64,000 nucleotides of DNA from positions 98,808,400 to 98,872,399 of the forward strand of contig CM043700.1 in NCBI GenBank assembly GCA_023935145.1, given 5' to 3'. Shown here one piece after another: positions 23,463 to 35,589 of this stretch. The position numbers were made by a program, and so were the translations under genes. Numbering within the stretch: the first letter of the stretch is position 1; each line of letters opens with the position of its first letter. The notes beneath the pieces were generated by a model, which was not told the origin of the DNA, ran no database searches, and worked only from the letters and a program-made list of their open reading frames with translations. The stretch is from Bretschneidera sinensis. Taxonomy: Eukaryota > Streptophyta > Magnoliopsida > Brassicales > Akaniaceae.

Positions 23463-23505
<43 letters not shown>

Positions 23506-25219
23506 TTGTTTATTTTATTTAAATCTTACCAAATCCTGTTTGATTTTCTTCTTTCTTCAATACAAATTTCTCTATTTCTTTAAACACTTGGGGACTGAAA
23601 GAAAAGTTGAAAGAGTAAAATTTTGAAGAGGTTTAGGGGAGAATTTTTGCAGAGAGTCATGTAAAGCTCTCAGAAATACAAAAGGTAATAATGTGAATTT
23701 TATTTTTGAAATTTAGCATATATGAAATTTCCCAGAATTCATTGTGGGAATTTTCAAAGGGTATGAATTATGGAAGAACTGAGGAATAAATTAGAAATTT
23801 TAATATAAATATTATGTCAGGTGTTGACGATTAGTAATTAGGTGAAATTTCTGAAAGGAGCAGGAAAGGCAAGGAGGTGATCCACGGGTAGCTCTAAGTG
23901 CTATGTGGTGAGTTAGATTTACTTTAAGTAATCAAGATAAATGTGAAATATATAGTGATAATATTAGAATAAACTATTAACTTATGCTTTGGTAGTAGAT
24001 GAAAAATTGGTTGATAGGTATAATAAGAATAATTGATGTGTAGAAAATTATTATATGAGAAGTAATATTATTAGAATAATGAGTCGATTTAATAATAAAG
24101 GTGATAAATGAAATTCGTGACGAGTTATGGTTGATGATTTGATATGATTTATGAGGAGAAGAATTTAGTGGAATTTTTCAAATAATAATTTGAGAATAAT
24201 CATGATAGCTAATTTAAATATTTGAATACATGCTTGTTTCTATATTATTGTTCATATGCATATTTCATGTCATTGTTCATATGCATATATATGGAAATAA
24301 AGAACCGGGAAGATAGTCGGTCTAAATGAAAATAAAAGAATCGGGAGGGCAGCCGGTCTGGATGAAAATAAAATAATCGGGAAGGCAACTGGTCTGAATG
24401 AGAATAAAAGAATCGGGAAGGTAGCCGATCTAAGATAAACACGTCGACATGTGGGAAGACGTTCTCAATTATAATAATATTTAAATTCATGCACTGCATT
24501 TGCTTAAATATTGATTGTTATTACTTGAGATGCTAAAGTGCTATTCATGATTGTAAATTTATTGATAGATGAATGAGTCACACAGAGAGACAATTATACT
24601 GAGAAATTATATGTTGAGAATTATATGAAATGATGAGAAGTATCTGGGTGACCAATTATATGTTGTAAACCTCATAATAAGGTAATTATGAGATAGAATT
24701 GATAATCTCAAGATGATGATTAACTATATGAGAAGAAGAGATTTATAAATGATGGGGATTTGATATGAGTAGTGATAATAGAATGTTATTATCAAAATAT
24801 ATGAGATATAGATGAATGAATATTAGAAGATTGATTATACAAATTGAGTACTTCTAGTAAGTTTAATTCACTGAGCTTATGAAGCTCACTCCTCATTGTA
24901 CAATGATTTCAGGTAGCAGGCATGACAGATAGTTTAGTGAGCTGAGATACTGACAAAGTCATTATCTGTAAGCCATGTGGTCCACATCCTCAAACTAATG
25001 GAAAGAAAACAAAATATTTGTAAATATTCATGCATATTATGTTGTATAAAATGTTTAAGTCGAGATCTGAATGATGTATCTCCCCTGTTGAGGGTTGATG
25101 AATGATATAAATAACTGTAGTTGCTATATTTTTTATTGTTGCATATATGTGTCCTGCTGGGATTTTCAAAATGTGATAACACCATCTCAGGGGTGGCCAA
25201 CCCGGGATGGGTCGTTACA
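22975..25219 (+). repeat. 5' LTR of chromovirus G
   Basis: 2245 bp, TGTAATACCC...GTCGTTACA. It contains an A/G-only-rich block (23090-23320), a 19-nt T run then TG and TA runs (23429-23502), and a four-unit 36-bp minisatellite at 24293-24436 (core ATAAAAGAATCGGGA). Small frames in these parts are low-complexity shadows. Confidence 0.88.
24293..24436. repeat. 36-bp minisatellite in chromovirus LTR
   Basis: Four diverged units, each with ATAAA(A)GAA(T/C)CGGGA and a CCGGTCT-like end. The unit length is a multiple of three, which explains an apparent minus-strand peptide with a 12-residue period. Confidence 0.8.
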
Positions 25220-25223
25220 AATT

Positions 25224-25235
25224 TGGTATTAGTGT
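25224..25235 (+). promoter_or_regulatory. Primer-binding site of chromovirus G
   Basis: TGGTATTAGTGT, four bases after the LTR, resembles TGGTATCAGAGC, the complement of the initiator tRNA-Met 3' end, with three differences. Confidence 0.7.
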
Positions 25236-25279
25236 ATTAGGTTTTATGATTCTGTAGACTGCATAAGAATTTTAAGAAA

Positions 25280-26540
25280 GTGAAAGATTAAAATAAATTA
25301 TATTTTAATGAATAGTCTGAGGATGAGATATGGACATGCTATAGCTAGAGTTATTGATTTGAGAGGGCGTGATAGGCCCCCAATATTTTGATAAGTCGAG
25401 GTTGAGTCTGAATCTGTGGTTCCTGAAATGGAACGTGTTGACAGTATAATTGATATTAATAGAGGTGTGAGAAAATCAGAAGTTGAAAGAGATGAGCTAA
25501 GATAAGGTCTTGCATATGCTTTTTAGAAAATAAATGTAACAAATGATAGAGTTGATAGTCTATAGCATAGACTTGTTGAACAGTCTAGAGCAGTGCCTGA
25601 GGTTGTTGTAAATCTTGTAAGGGTAAACGTACAAAAGGAGAACAGTGAATTTATGCACGAGATGCAGGGAAATTATTTTGTTAGATATATTAAGTTGAAT
25701 GCTTTGTTGTTTAAAGGATTTATGAATCCTTTTGAGCCCGAGCTATGGGTAAAACATATAGAGAGATTATTTGGTATTTTACTAATGACTGATAGGCAGA
25801 GGATCGCCTTTGCTTCGTTTAAGTTAAAAGGAGAAGCTTTAGAATGGTGGGAGAATATTCTTCCCAGGGTAAGTGTATATGTTGATAGATCCTTAACTTG
25901 GAATAAGTTTAAGGAGGCTTATTCTTTTATAAATATTGCTCATATACTTTCAAAGCCCAACATAAGAGAGATTTCATTTATTTGAGGTAAAAATGTGTTT
26001 ACTGTGGCTTAATATGATAACAGATTTATGGTCTTGTCAATGGTTGTATAAAAAATGGCAGATATAAAGGAGAAGAAATGTAAGAAGTTTCTAGATGGAT
26101 TATATTTTAAGATTTGATCGAAACTATCTTACATAAGGCATATAAATTATGTCAGGTTCGTGGATATAGCATTTCAAATTGAGAAATATGTGATAGATTT
26201 GAAGGGAAAGAGAAAGAGTGGTTAAAGAGGCTTAGACATGAAGGTTCTAGAGGTAGTGATAATATGAGTATATAGGGTGAGAGACCACCCCAGAGTGGGC
26301 GTTCCTTGTTTTGAGGAACTGTAATACAGAGCTAGAGGCAAGCAAGATCTACTATTTTTGTAGCTCAGAGGAATATTGGTGGGATCCCCAGATTGAGAGA
26401 CAAGTTTTGGGAACTGGAAGTTATGGTAGAAGGGGAGTGTACAACCTAGAGGATGTGGTAATGTGATAGAAAGACTAGAACATGTTATAGATGTAATCAG
26501 ATGAGATATTTATCCCAGAATTGTCCTAAATTGAGGTGCG
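25280..26540 (+). pseudogene. Chromovirus G gag
   Basis: The open part 25593-25985 has FKGFMNPFEPELWVKHIERLFGIL, TDRQRIAFASFKLKGEALEWWE, the retrotransposon gag core. Stops precede and follow it. The zinc knuckle near 26485-26530 reads CYRCNQMRYLSQNC, where the conserved Gly and His are replaced, so it should no longer bind zinc normally. Confidence 0.78.
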
Positions 26541-27177
26541 TTGTATATAGAAAAGGCGGACATATCAATGTTGGTTGATCTTGGTGCAACTCATTCTTTT
26601 TCATCCAATGTATTTATGAAGTCTATTGAGGCATGTATTAGTCCTTTGATACATAATATTATTGTTGAAGTTCTCACTAGAGATAAAGTGATAATCATAA
26701 ATATTTACAAAGGTTGTGTGATTCGTATATGTGATAGAGAATCTGAAGCTGATTTATTATCTTTGAATATGGTTGATTGTTTTGGAAGAATGTAGTGTTC
26801 AAGATATGGATATGAAGAGTTTAGCTTTCAGGAAGAATATAAGATACTCTCGAACTATCTTATTTTTGCTCTGACTACTAGTAAATGGTCAAGAAAAGGA
26901 TGTGAGGGGTATTTGGCATATGTGGTGGATTTTAGAAATGATAGTAGAGAGTTGGAAGAAATCTTAGTAGTGAAAGATTTTTTTTGATGTAATTCTTGAT
27001 GAGTTGTCTAATTTACCTCCTAGTAGAGAGATTAAATTGTTTATTGATGTGGTACCAGGTTCATCACATATATTTATAGCACCCTATAGAGTGACATCCA
27101 CTGAGTTAAGAGAGTTGAAAGTTCAAGAGTTGTTAGATAAATAATTTATTCGATTTAGTGTGTCGCCATGAGGAGCT
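26541..27177 (+). pseudogene. Chromovirus G protease and start of RT
   Basis: 26541-26795 contains LVDLGATHSFSS, the retroviral protease active-site region (usual form Asp-x-Gly-Ala-Thr-His-Ser-Phe). The RT N-terminal part follows in broken frames with ELSNLPPSREI, FIAPYRVTSTELRELK and, after a TAA, FIRFSVSP. It stops at 27177, where Athila A is inserted; RT resumes at 41441. Confidence 0.78.
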
Positions 27178-28302
27178 TGATAAGTGCTTAAATATTCATA
27201 TTTAAGCCCCTTAATTTATATTTGTTAAGCTTTTAGTTTGTGTTATTTCATCCTACTTTATATTCTTTCTGTGTTTACTGTGTTTTTCTAGGTTTTTGGA
27301 GTATTATGGAATTATTTGGCTTAAAGAGAAAAATGTGAAGGCTTAAATCCCACATCCCACATTGGTTGGAAACACAGTCTATATCCCACATTCCACATCG
27401 GTTAGAAACACATTGCACTCATGGAGTTACCCTATAAAAGCCCCATTTCACTTCATCTTCAGGTGTGTGGATCTCAAAGGCTTTGCTATCAAGGGGGGAA
27501 AGCACCGCACAACAAAAACAAAAAAAAGAAAAAACAAAGAGAGAAACTGCAAGTGTAATTTCTCTCTCAATGTATTTTCAGCTTTAATTTATTTCTTTTG
27601 TGTTTTAAAGTTTAATATTTAGCACTTTAATTGTGAAATTTATTTTCATAATCATGAAAGGCTAAAACCTTCATCTAAGATTGAAGATGAAGCATCGCCA
27701 TTGATTAGCATTATATTTTCATATATGTTCGTATGATTCCGACATTTTTGTATTGATGTTCTATTTCAGTTCAATTGTTTGAGTAAATTCTTATGATTGA
27801 TTGTTTTGTTTATAAACTGTTCAAATTGGATATTCGATGTGTTTCATCTGACGGATACATCGAATCATTCAAATTAAATCGGATATCCACTGTGATTTGT
27901 AAATTAAATGGATACATTGGATGATTTGATTTAATTAGGGTATTCATTGTGATTTGTATATCGATAGATTCATGAAATTATTTGATAAATTACTTTTATA
28001 TAGAACATACATAAGATGTAATTGCTTGTCAGTTGTAGGAATAAAAATCATGAAAATATATGCTTTAATTTGGTGGGGTGGATTCAGAAACCTTAGTGTT
28101 TTTATCATTTGTTTTAAATCAATTTAGTTTAGTTTATATTTTTTGCATGACACAGTTCGAAATTCGGAACTAGGTTAAAATAGGTTTAGTTTAGATAAAA
28201 ATCTATTTTCACGACGCAATTCCCTTTGGATTCGACCTCGCACTTGCACACATTATATTGCAAACGACTCATGCGCTTACGAGTAATTTAAAACTCATAA
28301 CA
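27178..28302 (+). repeat. 5' LTR of Athila A
   Basis: 1125 bp, clearly paired with 40319-41440. Contains the CCCACATCCCACATTGGTTGG-like doublet followed by CCCTATAAAAGCCCC (TATA at about 27433), the likely promoter. Confidence 0.9.
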
Positions 28303-28307
28303 AGTTT

Positions 28308-28325
28308 TTGGTGCCGTTACCGGGG
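28308..28325 (+). promoter_or_regulatory. Primer-binding site of Athila A
   Basis: TGGTGCCGTTACCGGGGA matches the complement of the plant tRNA-Asp 3' end (TGGCGCCGTTGCCGGGGA) except for two transitions. This primer is characteristic of Athila elements. Confidence 0.85.
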
Positions 28326-28699
28326 AGTTGTTTTGTTTGTAAAAATTAAATTTTTGTCTGAATTGATTTTATTTTTCTACTAGTTTAGTTAATATTTTTG
28401 TTTTATTTTTCTTTTTGCAATTTTATTTTAGTTTATTTGTTTCTATTTGTAATTGCCCATAAAAAAATAAAAAAATATATAAAAAAAGCAAAAGAAAAAT
28501 TTGGTGTTTGATCTGTTTTTGCAGTTTGTCGAATCATACTTTACCTATGCTCGAGCGCATCTTCGCAGACCGGCAGTAGTTGAGAATTTTTTTTTTTTGC
28601 TAATTTTTGTTGGCCCATTTTGTGAGTATTGTGTTTTCTGTTTTTGCATTTATTTTATTGTTTTTGTTTCTGCTAGTTAGTTTATTTTATTTCTTTTTG

Positions 28700-30500
28700 T
28701 ATGGTGTATACTTGGTCGGAGATCTCTGAACTTAGAGTTGATACCTTTAGATCCCGGAATAGAAAGAACTCTTAGGAAAATAAGAGAGTACTTGTTGAGA
28801 GAGAGACGATTGAGATGGGGAATAATTTAAGGAATGCAAATCAACCGGAGAATGTAGAGCAACCTAGAGCTTGGAACGTGGATTTCACTACATCCCTTAG
28901 GGATTTGTTCGCATTGTTGCAACTAACTCCCCTTCTTGTATAGTGTTGCCAACAACCAATATTACCCATTTTGATCTAAAGCCACATGTCATCCAACTCC
29001 TACCCTCATTTCATGGCTTGGATCTTGAAAATCCTTACAGCCATGTGAAGAACAAAGATATTTGTGCCACATTCAAGTTCCAGAACTTCTCTGATGAGTC
29101 GGTCCATCTTAGACTTTTCCCTTTTTCTCTTCACGATAGAGCTAGGGCATGGTTAGATTCAACACGCCTGGGTCTATTACATCTTGGGAAAGCTTGTTAA
29201 GTAAATTTTATAATAAATTTTTCCCAATGTCTAAAATGAATGAGTGCCGAAAGGAGATTAGTCCTTTCACTCAGGAGGAAGATGAGAAGTTTTCCGAGAG
29301 TTGGGAGCTTTTCAAAGAGTTACTGATCTGATGCCCTCCATATAGATATGAGAAGTGGAGACTCATTCAGTTCTTCTACCAAGGGTTGACTCAACCCAAC
29401 TATAGCACGATCGAGTCTATGAATGAGGGGGTATTTAAGTTTGACGGGGGATGAAGCATACAAGGCATTGGACAAGTTGTCTGATAACTCGCAACAGTGA
29501 GATTTTTCAAGCTGTCGGGACAAGTTGAGGATAAAGATTAAGGAGGACACTGACTTGAGGATAAAGATAGATGCTCTCACCAAGAAGGTTGACGCTCTCA
29601 CTGTGGACCAGTCCATCAATGCTGCCATTACATTCAATGTTGATAGTTGTTCCATCTGTGCTAGTCCTATGCATTTAGCACAAAATTGTCTATCTATGCT
29701 GGCTTTTGCCGAGTATCCCATGGAACAAGTGAACGTTTTAAATGACTACCGGAAGCAATCAAATAGATCTTACTCTGAGACTTACAATTCAGGGTGGCAG
29801 AACCACCCTAATTTTTCATAAAAGCAGAACCAACCGATGAATCAGGGAGGAACCCCTCATCATGCTCATAATCAATACCCTCATAGATTTCCTCCACCAG
29901 TTCCAAGTCATGGTCACTCAGCTCATCTAGCACCATCACTTGCTTACCAAGCTCCCACTTAAGCGCCAGCGTCGGTTTCACAGTCATTGGAGGACACCCT
30001 CAAGGATTTCAAGAAGATGACCGGCCAATCCATCAACGAAGTGAGGAGTGTGACAATAGTAAACACCCAAGCGATTGCCAAACTAGAGAGTCAAATGGGT
30101 CAAATCGTAAGTCACTTGGGTGAAAGAGAGAAGGGAAAGTTCTCCAGTCAACCTGTGCCCAACATAAAGGGACAGTTTGCGGTTGGAAATTCATCAAATC
30201 CTATACACGGGCAGGAGAAAGTGCAATCGATTGTCACATTGAGGTCTGGGAGACAAGTGGACAATCAAGTGGAAGAGAACCCTGCTATGCAGCAAGGGCA
30301 AGAAAGTGGTAACAAGGAGAAGAGAGATGTTGAGCCATCTACAGCTACACCTACTATTAAGGATCCTTCTAGGTTGTTTGTACCTAAAGTGCCTTACCCT
30401 GAGAGATTACAAGCGCCCAAGAAAGAAGGGAAGTTTGAGGACATTCTGGAGGTGTTCAAGCAGGTCCAAATCAATATCCAATTTTTGGATACCATCTAGC
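28700..30500 (+). pseudogene. Athila A gag
   Basis: Pieces in shifting frames. 28943-29200 contains FHGLDLENPYSHVK and FPFSLHDRARAWLDS. 29149-29331 contains SWESLLSKFYNKFFP and EEDEKFSESWE, the Athila capsid blocks. 29525-29821 contains the zinc knuckle CSICASPMHLAQNC (Cys-x2-Cys-x4-His-x4-Cys, intact). 29987-30499 is a Gln/Glu-rich coil with PSRLFVPKVPYPERLQ at the gag-pol junction. Stops separate the pieces near 29200, 29329, 29821 and 29960. Confidence 0.82.
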
Positions 30501-30511
30501 AAGTGCCGTAA

Positions 30512-30773
30512 TATGCCAAGTTCTTAAAGGACTTGATCACTATCAAGAGGAGGATGAATGTCCTGAAGAAGGCGTTTTTGACTGAGCAGGTTAGCTCAAT
30601 CCTTCAGTGCAAGCTGCCCATCAAGTATAAGGACCCGTGGTGTATGCTAAGTTCTTAAAGGACTTGATCACTATCAAGAGGAGGATGAATATCCTGAAGA
30701 AGGCGTTTTTGACCGAGTAGGTTAGCTCAATCCTTTAGTGCAAGCTGCCCATCAAGTATAAGGACCCGTGGTG
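30512..30773 (+). repeat. 131-bp tandem duplication in Athila A
   Basis: Units 30512-30642 and 30643-30773 are near-identical copies of the coding stretch between gag and protease; 131 is not a multiple of three, so the duplication shifts the frame. One or two substitutions per copy show it is not very recent. Confidence 0.9.
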
Positions 30774-31494
30774 TCCTACCATCTCTTACATGATAGGAGT
30801 CAGCCAGATTGAGAGGGATCTTTTGGATCTAAGAGCGAGTGTGAATCTTCTGCCCTACTCAGTCTATTTGCAGTTAGGGTTAGGAGAATTGAAGCCCACA
30901 TCCACGACGCTTCAATTGGCTGACAGGTCAGTGAAGATACTATGGGGAATAATTGAGGATGTTTTGATAAAGGTGGATAAGTTTTATTTCCCTGTGGATT
31001 TTATCGTGCTTCACACAGAGCCGGTTCAGAATGTAGGGATTCAGATATCGGTGATTCTAGGGCGACCATTCTTAGCCACGGCTAATGCCCTGATAAATTA
31101 TAGGACAGGGGTGATGAGGATTTCATTCAGAAATATGACAGTGAAGCTGAATATCTTTACTATCAGTAAGCAACCACTGGAATATGATGAAATAAGAAAT
31201 GTATGCTTGATTGAGGAGATTATTGAGGAGACTGTGGATGAATCAAGCATTAAGGACCCCTTGGAGGCATGCTTTTCTCAATTTGGAGAGGATTTGGATT
31301 TAGATAAGTTATTTGAGCAAGTAAATGCTATTTTGGAGTCTGCTCCTCGGAAGAGTAGTGAGACGGAGGAGACCGTAGCACCTGAGCCCCCCAAGATAGA
31401 ATTTAAGCCTTTACTGGACAATCTTAAGCATAAGTTCCTAGGTTCAGCAGATTCTTTGCTTGTGATTATAGCTTTAGATTTGGTTGATGCTTAA
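30774..31494 (+). pseudogene. Athila A protease
   Basis: The frame 30790-31494 begins after the duplication. The catalytic block reads LLDLRASVNLLPYSVY; the family has Asp-x-Gly-Ala-Ser, so Gly is replaced by Arg. ILGRPFLATANALI is the normal flap-side motif. An acidic linker (FGEDLDLDKLFEQVNAILES) and the RT lead-in LLDNLKHKFLG follow. Confidence 0.82.
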
Positions 31495-32940
31495 GAGGAG
31501 AAATTATTGGACGTTTTAAGAGAGCATAAGGAAGCTATCAGTTGGACTATTGAGGATATCAAGGGGATCAGCCCCTCGTAGTGATGCATAAGATACATTT
31601 AGAGGAGAATACCAAGCCATCGAGGGAACCACAGAGAAGGCTCAACCCAGCTATATAAGAGGTTGTGAAGACTGAAGTGATAAATTTGTTGGATGCAGAG
31701 ATCATTTATCTAATCTCTGATAGCAAGTGGGTGAGGCCCATTCATGTCATGCCCAAGTGAGCTAGATTGACGGTAGTGAAGAATAAGGAGGATAAGTTGG
31801 TGCCAATTCGTGTTTAGTCAGGATGGAGAGTGTGTATATACTACCATAAGTTGAATGCTGCCACAAGGAAGGATCATTTTCCACTCCTGTTTATTGTTCA
31901 GATGGTGGAGCACTTGGCTTGGGCATGATTACTATTGCTTCTTGGATGGTTATTCTGGATATAACCTGGTCTCTGTGGACCCTGAAGATCAAGAGAAGAT
32001 GATGTTTATCTGTCCTTTTAGGACATTTGCCTACCGTCACATGCCCTTTGGGTTATGCAATGCACCCGTTACTTTTCAGCGGTGCATGGTCAACATATTC
32101 TCTGATATGGTAGAGCATTTCTTAGAGATTTTCATGGATAACTTCTCTGTGTTTGGTTCATCATTTGAGGAGTGTTTTCACCATCTCACTTTAGTCTTAG
32201 TGCGGTGCAATGAGAAGAACCTGGTGCTTAATTAGGAGAAGTACCATTTTATGGTCAAGCAAGGTATTGTACTGGGGAACATCATGTCTCATCAGGGGAT
32301 TGAGGTTGACAAAGCGAAGGTGGACCTGATTTCTAACCTTCCACCCCCACGTATGGTGAAGGAGGTTCGTTCTTTTCTGGGCCATGTAGGATTCAATAGG
32401 TGATTTATCCAGGATTTTAGCAAGATTGCCAGGCCCTTGTGCAAATTGTTGGTGAAGGATGCCCTATTTGTATTTGATAAGGACTCTAAGAAAGCATTTG
32501 GAGATCTGAAAAAGATTCTGACGTCCACACCCATTATTCAACCACCCAATTAGGATGTACTTTTTGAGATTATGTGTGACACATCAGATTATGCAGTTGG
32601 AGTCATTTTGGGGCAGCTTGTTGATAAACTCCCCCATGTCATCTACTATGCAAGCAGAACTCTAAACGACACACAACTCAATTACTTTACCACTGAGAAT
32701 GAGTTGCTAGCAGTCGTTTTTGCATTGGACAAGTTCAGATCCTACTTGTTAGGATCGAAAGTCATTATCTACTTGGATCATGTAGCATTGAAGTATCTTT
32801 TCTCCAAAAAGGATGCTAAATCTCATCTTATTCGATGGATCTTGTTACTTCAGGAGCTCAACATAGAGATTCGGGATAAGAAAGGTTCCGAAAATATGGT
32901 GGCGGACCATTTGTCTAGGTTGATAGTGGATTTAACTTAG
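31495..32940 (+). pseudogene. Athila A reverse transcriptase and RNase H
   Basis: The RT fingers (31500-31850) carry several stops. 31855-32235 contains FLDGYSGYN, FRTFAYRHMPFGLCNAP and the catalytic box as IFMDNFSVFG, where the second Asp of the usual MDDF is Asn. Thumb: GIEVDKAKVDLI, VRSFLGHVGF. RNase H (32572-32940): [44 protein letters not shown], with VADHLSRL at its end. Stops at about 32233, 32401 and 32551. Confidence 0.88.
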
Positions 32941-34197
32941 GCCGCCATTCTCATTTTTGAGACCTTTCCTGATGAGCAATTGATGCACATTGCTCACAAT
33001 CCTGCACCATGGTTTGTTGATATAGTGAACTATCTTGTCATCGGTCAAATGCCTTTACATTATGGGCAATAAGATAAGTCTAAGTTTTTTGCCATGGTAA
33101 AGCATTTTTTCTGGTATGATCCTTACCTGTTCAAGTATTGTCCCGATCAGATCATTAGAAGTGTATTCCCGAGCATGACCAATCTAATGTCATCTTCTTT
33201 TGTCATGATCATACTTGTGGAGGCCATTTAAGTGCTAAGAAGACCGCTGCGAAGATTTTGCAGTATGGATTCTATTAGCCTACCCTGTTTCGAGACTCTC
33301 ACACCTATTGTGTATCTTGTGAGCGTTTCCAAAAGCTAAGGAGTATTTCTGGGAGGAATATGATGCCCCTCAACCCCATTCTGATTGTTGAGATTTTTGA
33401 CGTGTGGGACATTGATTTTATGGGACCTTTCCTAAACTCCTTTGGTTATCTGTACATTCTAGTTGCTGTGAACTATCTGTCCAAATGGGTGGACACCGTT
33501 GCATGCAAGACCAATGACCATAGAGTTGTGGTCCAGTTTTTGAAGGACTCTATCTTTGCTCTTTTTGGTACGCCTCGAGCAATCATAAGTGATGGAAGTA
33601 ATCACTTTTGCAACCAGATTTTTGAGCAGTTGATGAAGAAGTATTTCATCACACATAAGGTTGCCACCCCGTATCACCCGTAGATGAGTGGACAAGTGGA
33701 AATTTCAAATCGCGATATCAAGCACATTTTGGAGAAGCTGTGAACCCTAGTAGAAAAGATTGGTCTCTGCGATTAAATGATGCACTGTGGGCATATCAAA
33801 CAGCATTCAAGACGCCAATTGGCATGTCTCCATATCATCTTATGTACAAAAAAGCATGTCACCTTTCGGTGGAATTAGAGCATAGAACGTATTGGGCTAT
33901 CAAGCAACTGAACTTCAATCTTTCGAAGGCTGGCTCACAAAGGAAGCTCCAACTCAATGAATTAGAGAAGCTGCAGAATAATACATATGATTGTGCACAG
34001 TTGTACAAGGCACAAATGAAGAAGGCTCATGACCAGAACATTTTGAGACAATCTTTTGAGCCTAGTAAAAAAGTTCTTCTTTACAATTCACACTTGCATC
34101 TTTTTCCTGGGAAGCTCAAATCTCGATGGACAGGCCTATTTATTATTCGGTCGGTTTTTCCTCATGGGGCCATCAAGATTAAGGATCTAAAGAATGG
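32941..34197 (+). pseudogene. Athila A integrase, interrupted by element B
   Basis: The zinc region holds CHDHTCGGH and CVSCERF. Catalytic residues remain: DIDFMGPF (Asp), IISDGSNHFCN (Asp) and GQVEISNRDI (Glu). Stops occur at about 33070, 33278, 33682 and 33742. The C-terminal part (33740-34197) has LNDALWAYQTAFKTPIGMSPY and LFPGKLKSRWTG and breaks off at NG (AATGG, 34193-34197), the insertion point of B. Confidence 0.88.
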
Positions 34198-35479
34198 TGA
34201 TGAGAGAAAAATATTACATAGTTTGGCCATTTAATTTACATTTGTTAGCTTAGGATTTTGTTACTTTGAGTTGTTTTTGTTGTTTTTCAGGTTTACAAGC
34301 ACTGGGAAAGGAGTTTCACTAAAATTACCAGAATTTCCCGTACAGATCAATCATCTTTGAAAATTAAACTGTATTGATTCAAGAAGAACCAGGATATGAG
34401 CCACATATGCTTAGAAAGATCCAGAAGTCTATTTTCTGGGGAATTTTACGGCTCGTAAAAATTATTTTTCTACAAAAAGTTATGGTCGTTTTAGTAGACC
34501 AAGGTCAGGCTGTGCGGGCTGTGCGGGATTTCAGCGTGAGCAGAAGTTTTGAAGGGCAGGTGAAGGCTTAAATCCCACATCCCACATCGGTTGGAAACAT
34601 ATTTCTATATTCCACATCCCACATCGGATTGGAAACATATTGCACTCGTGGTATTTGCCTATATAAACACCATCTGACTCCATCATTCAGTGTACAATTC
34701 CTGGGCCACTTTGGTGTTAACCGGTGGATGTCTGCTAGCATTCTGGTGGATCCCGAAGGCTTTGCTACCATGAGGGGAAGCGCCACCCATCAGCGAGTGG
34801 AATTTCTCCCATGTAAAGTTATTTATTTCTTTTTATTTAGTTGTTTTAATTTAATGTTTAGCACTTTTATTATGAATTGTAGTTTCATAGTTATGAGTGG
34901 CTAGAATCTTCAACTAAGGTTGAAGATGAAGCCCTGCCGTTGTTTGGCATAGTAGTTCAGATTTGCTTGTACAAATCTGACATTTTTTAGTATAAATGTT
35001 CCGTCAATTATTTGAGTTAATCTTGTGATTGATTGAGTTTAAATTGTTCTGTTGGATATTCCTTGTGTTTCATCTGATGGATACATCGAATTGTTTTCAG
35101 TTAAATTGGATTTCCTTTATGATTTGTTAAGAGCGGATACATTGGATGCTTTTGGTTTAATTGGGATATTCTTTGTTTTTTGTCATATAGTTGAATTCAT
35201 GCAATGTTTTGATAGGCTATCTTTAGAACATTGAGTTATATGCTTAACTTTGGCGGGGTGGATTCATAAACCTTAGTCTTTTTATTAGTTTTTTCAATGT
35301 AGTTTAGTTTTTATTTCTTTTGCAACATATAATTACAAATTTGGAACTAGGTTAAAATAGACTTAATTTAGATAAAAATATATTTTCACAAAGCAATTTC
35401 CTGTGGATTTGACCTCGCACTTGCACGCACTATATTGCAAACGACTCGTGCGCTTGTGAGTAAATTAAAACTCACAACA
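34198..35479 (+). repeat. LTR of Athila B
   Basis: 1282 bp, TGATGAGAGAAAAATATT...CTCACAACA, related to but distinct from the A LTR. It keeps the doublet CCCACATCCCACATCGG and a TATATAAACACC promoter box near 34660. The second half (34840-35479) aligns well with A. Confidence 0.85.
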
Positions 35480-35484
35480 AGTTT

Positions 35485-35502
35485 TTGGTGCCGTTGACGA
35501 GG
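35485..35502 (+). promoter_or_regulatory. Primer-binding site of Athila B
   Basis: TGGTGCCGTTGACGAGGA, the tRNA-Asp type with three differences from the exact complement. Confidence 0.75.
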
Positions 35503-35589
35503 AATTGTTTGGTTTGTGAAAATTTTTGGTTTGAATTGATTTTATTTTTCTACTAGTTAGTTATCCAAAAAAAAAATAAAAAAATAAAT

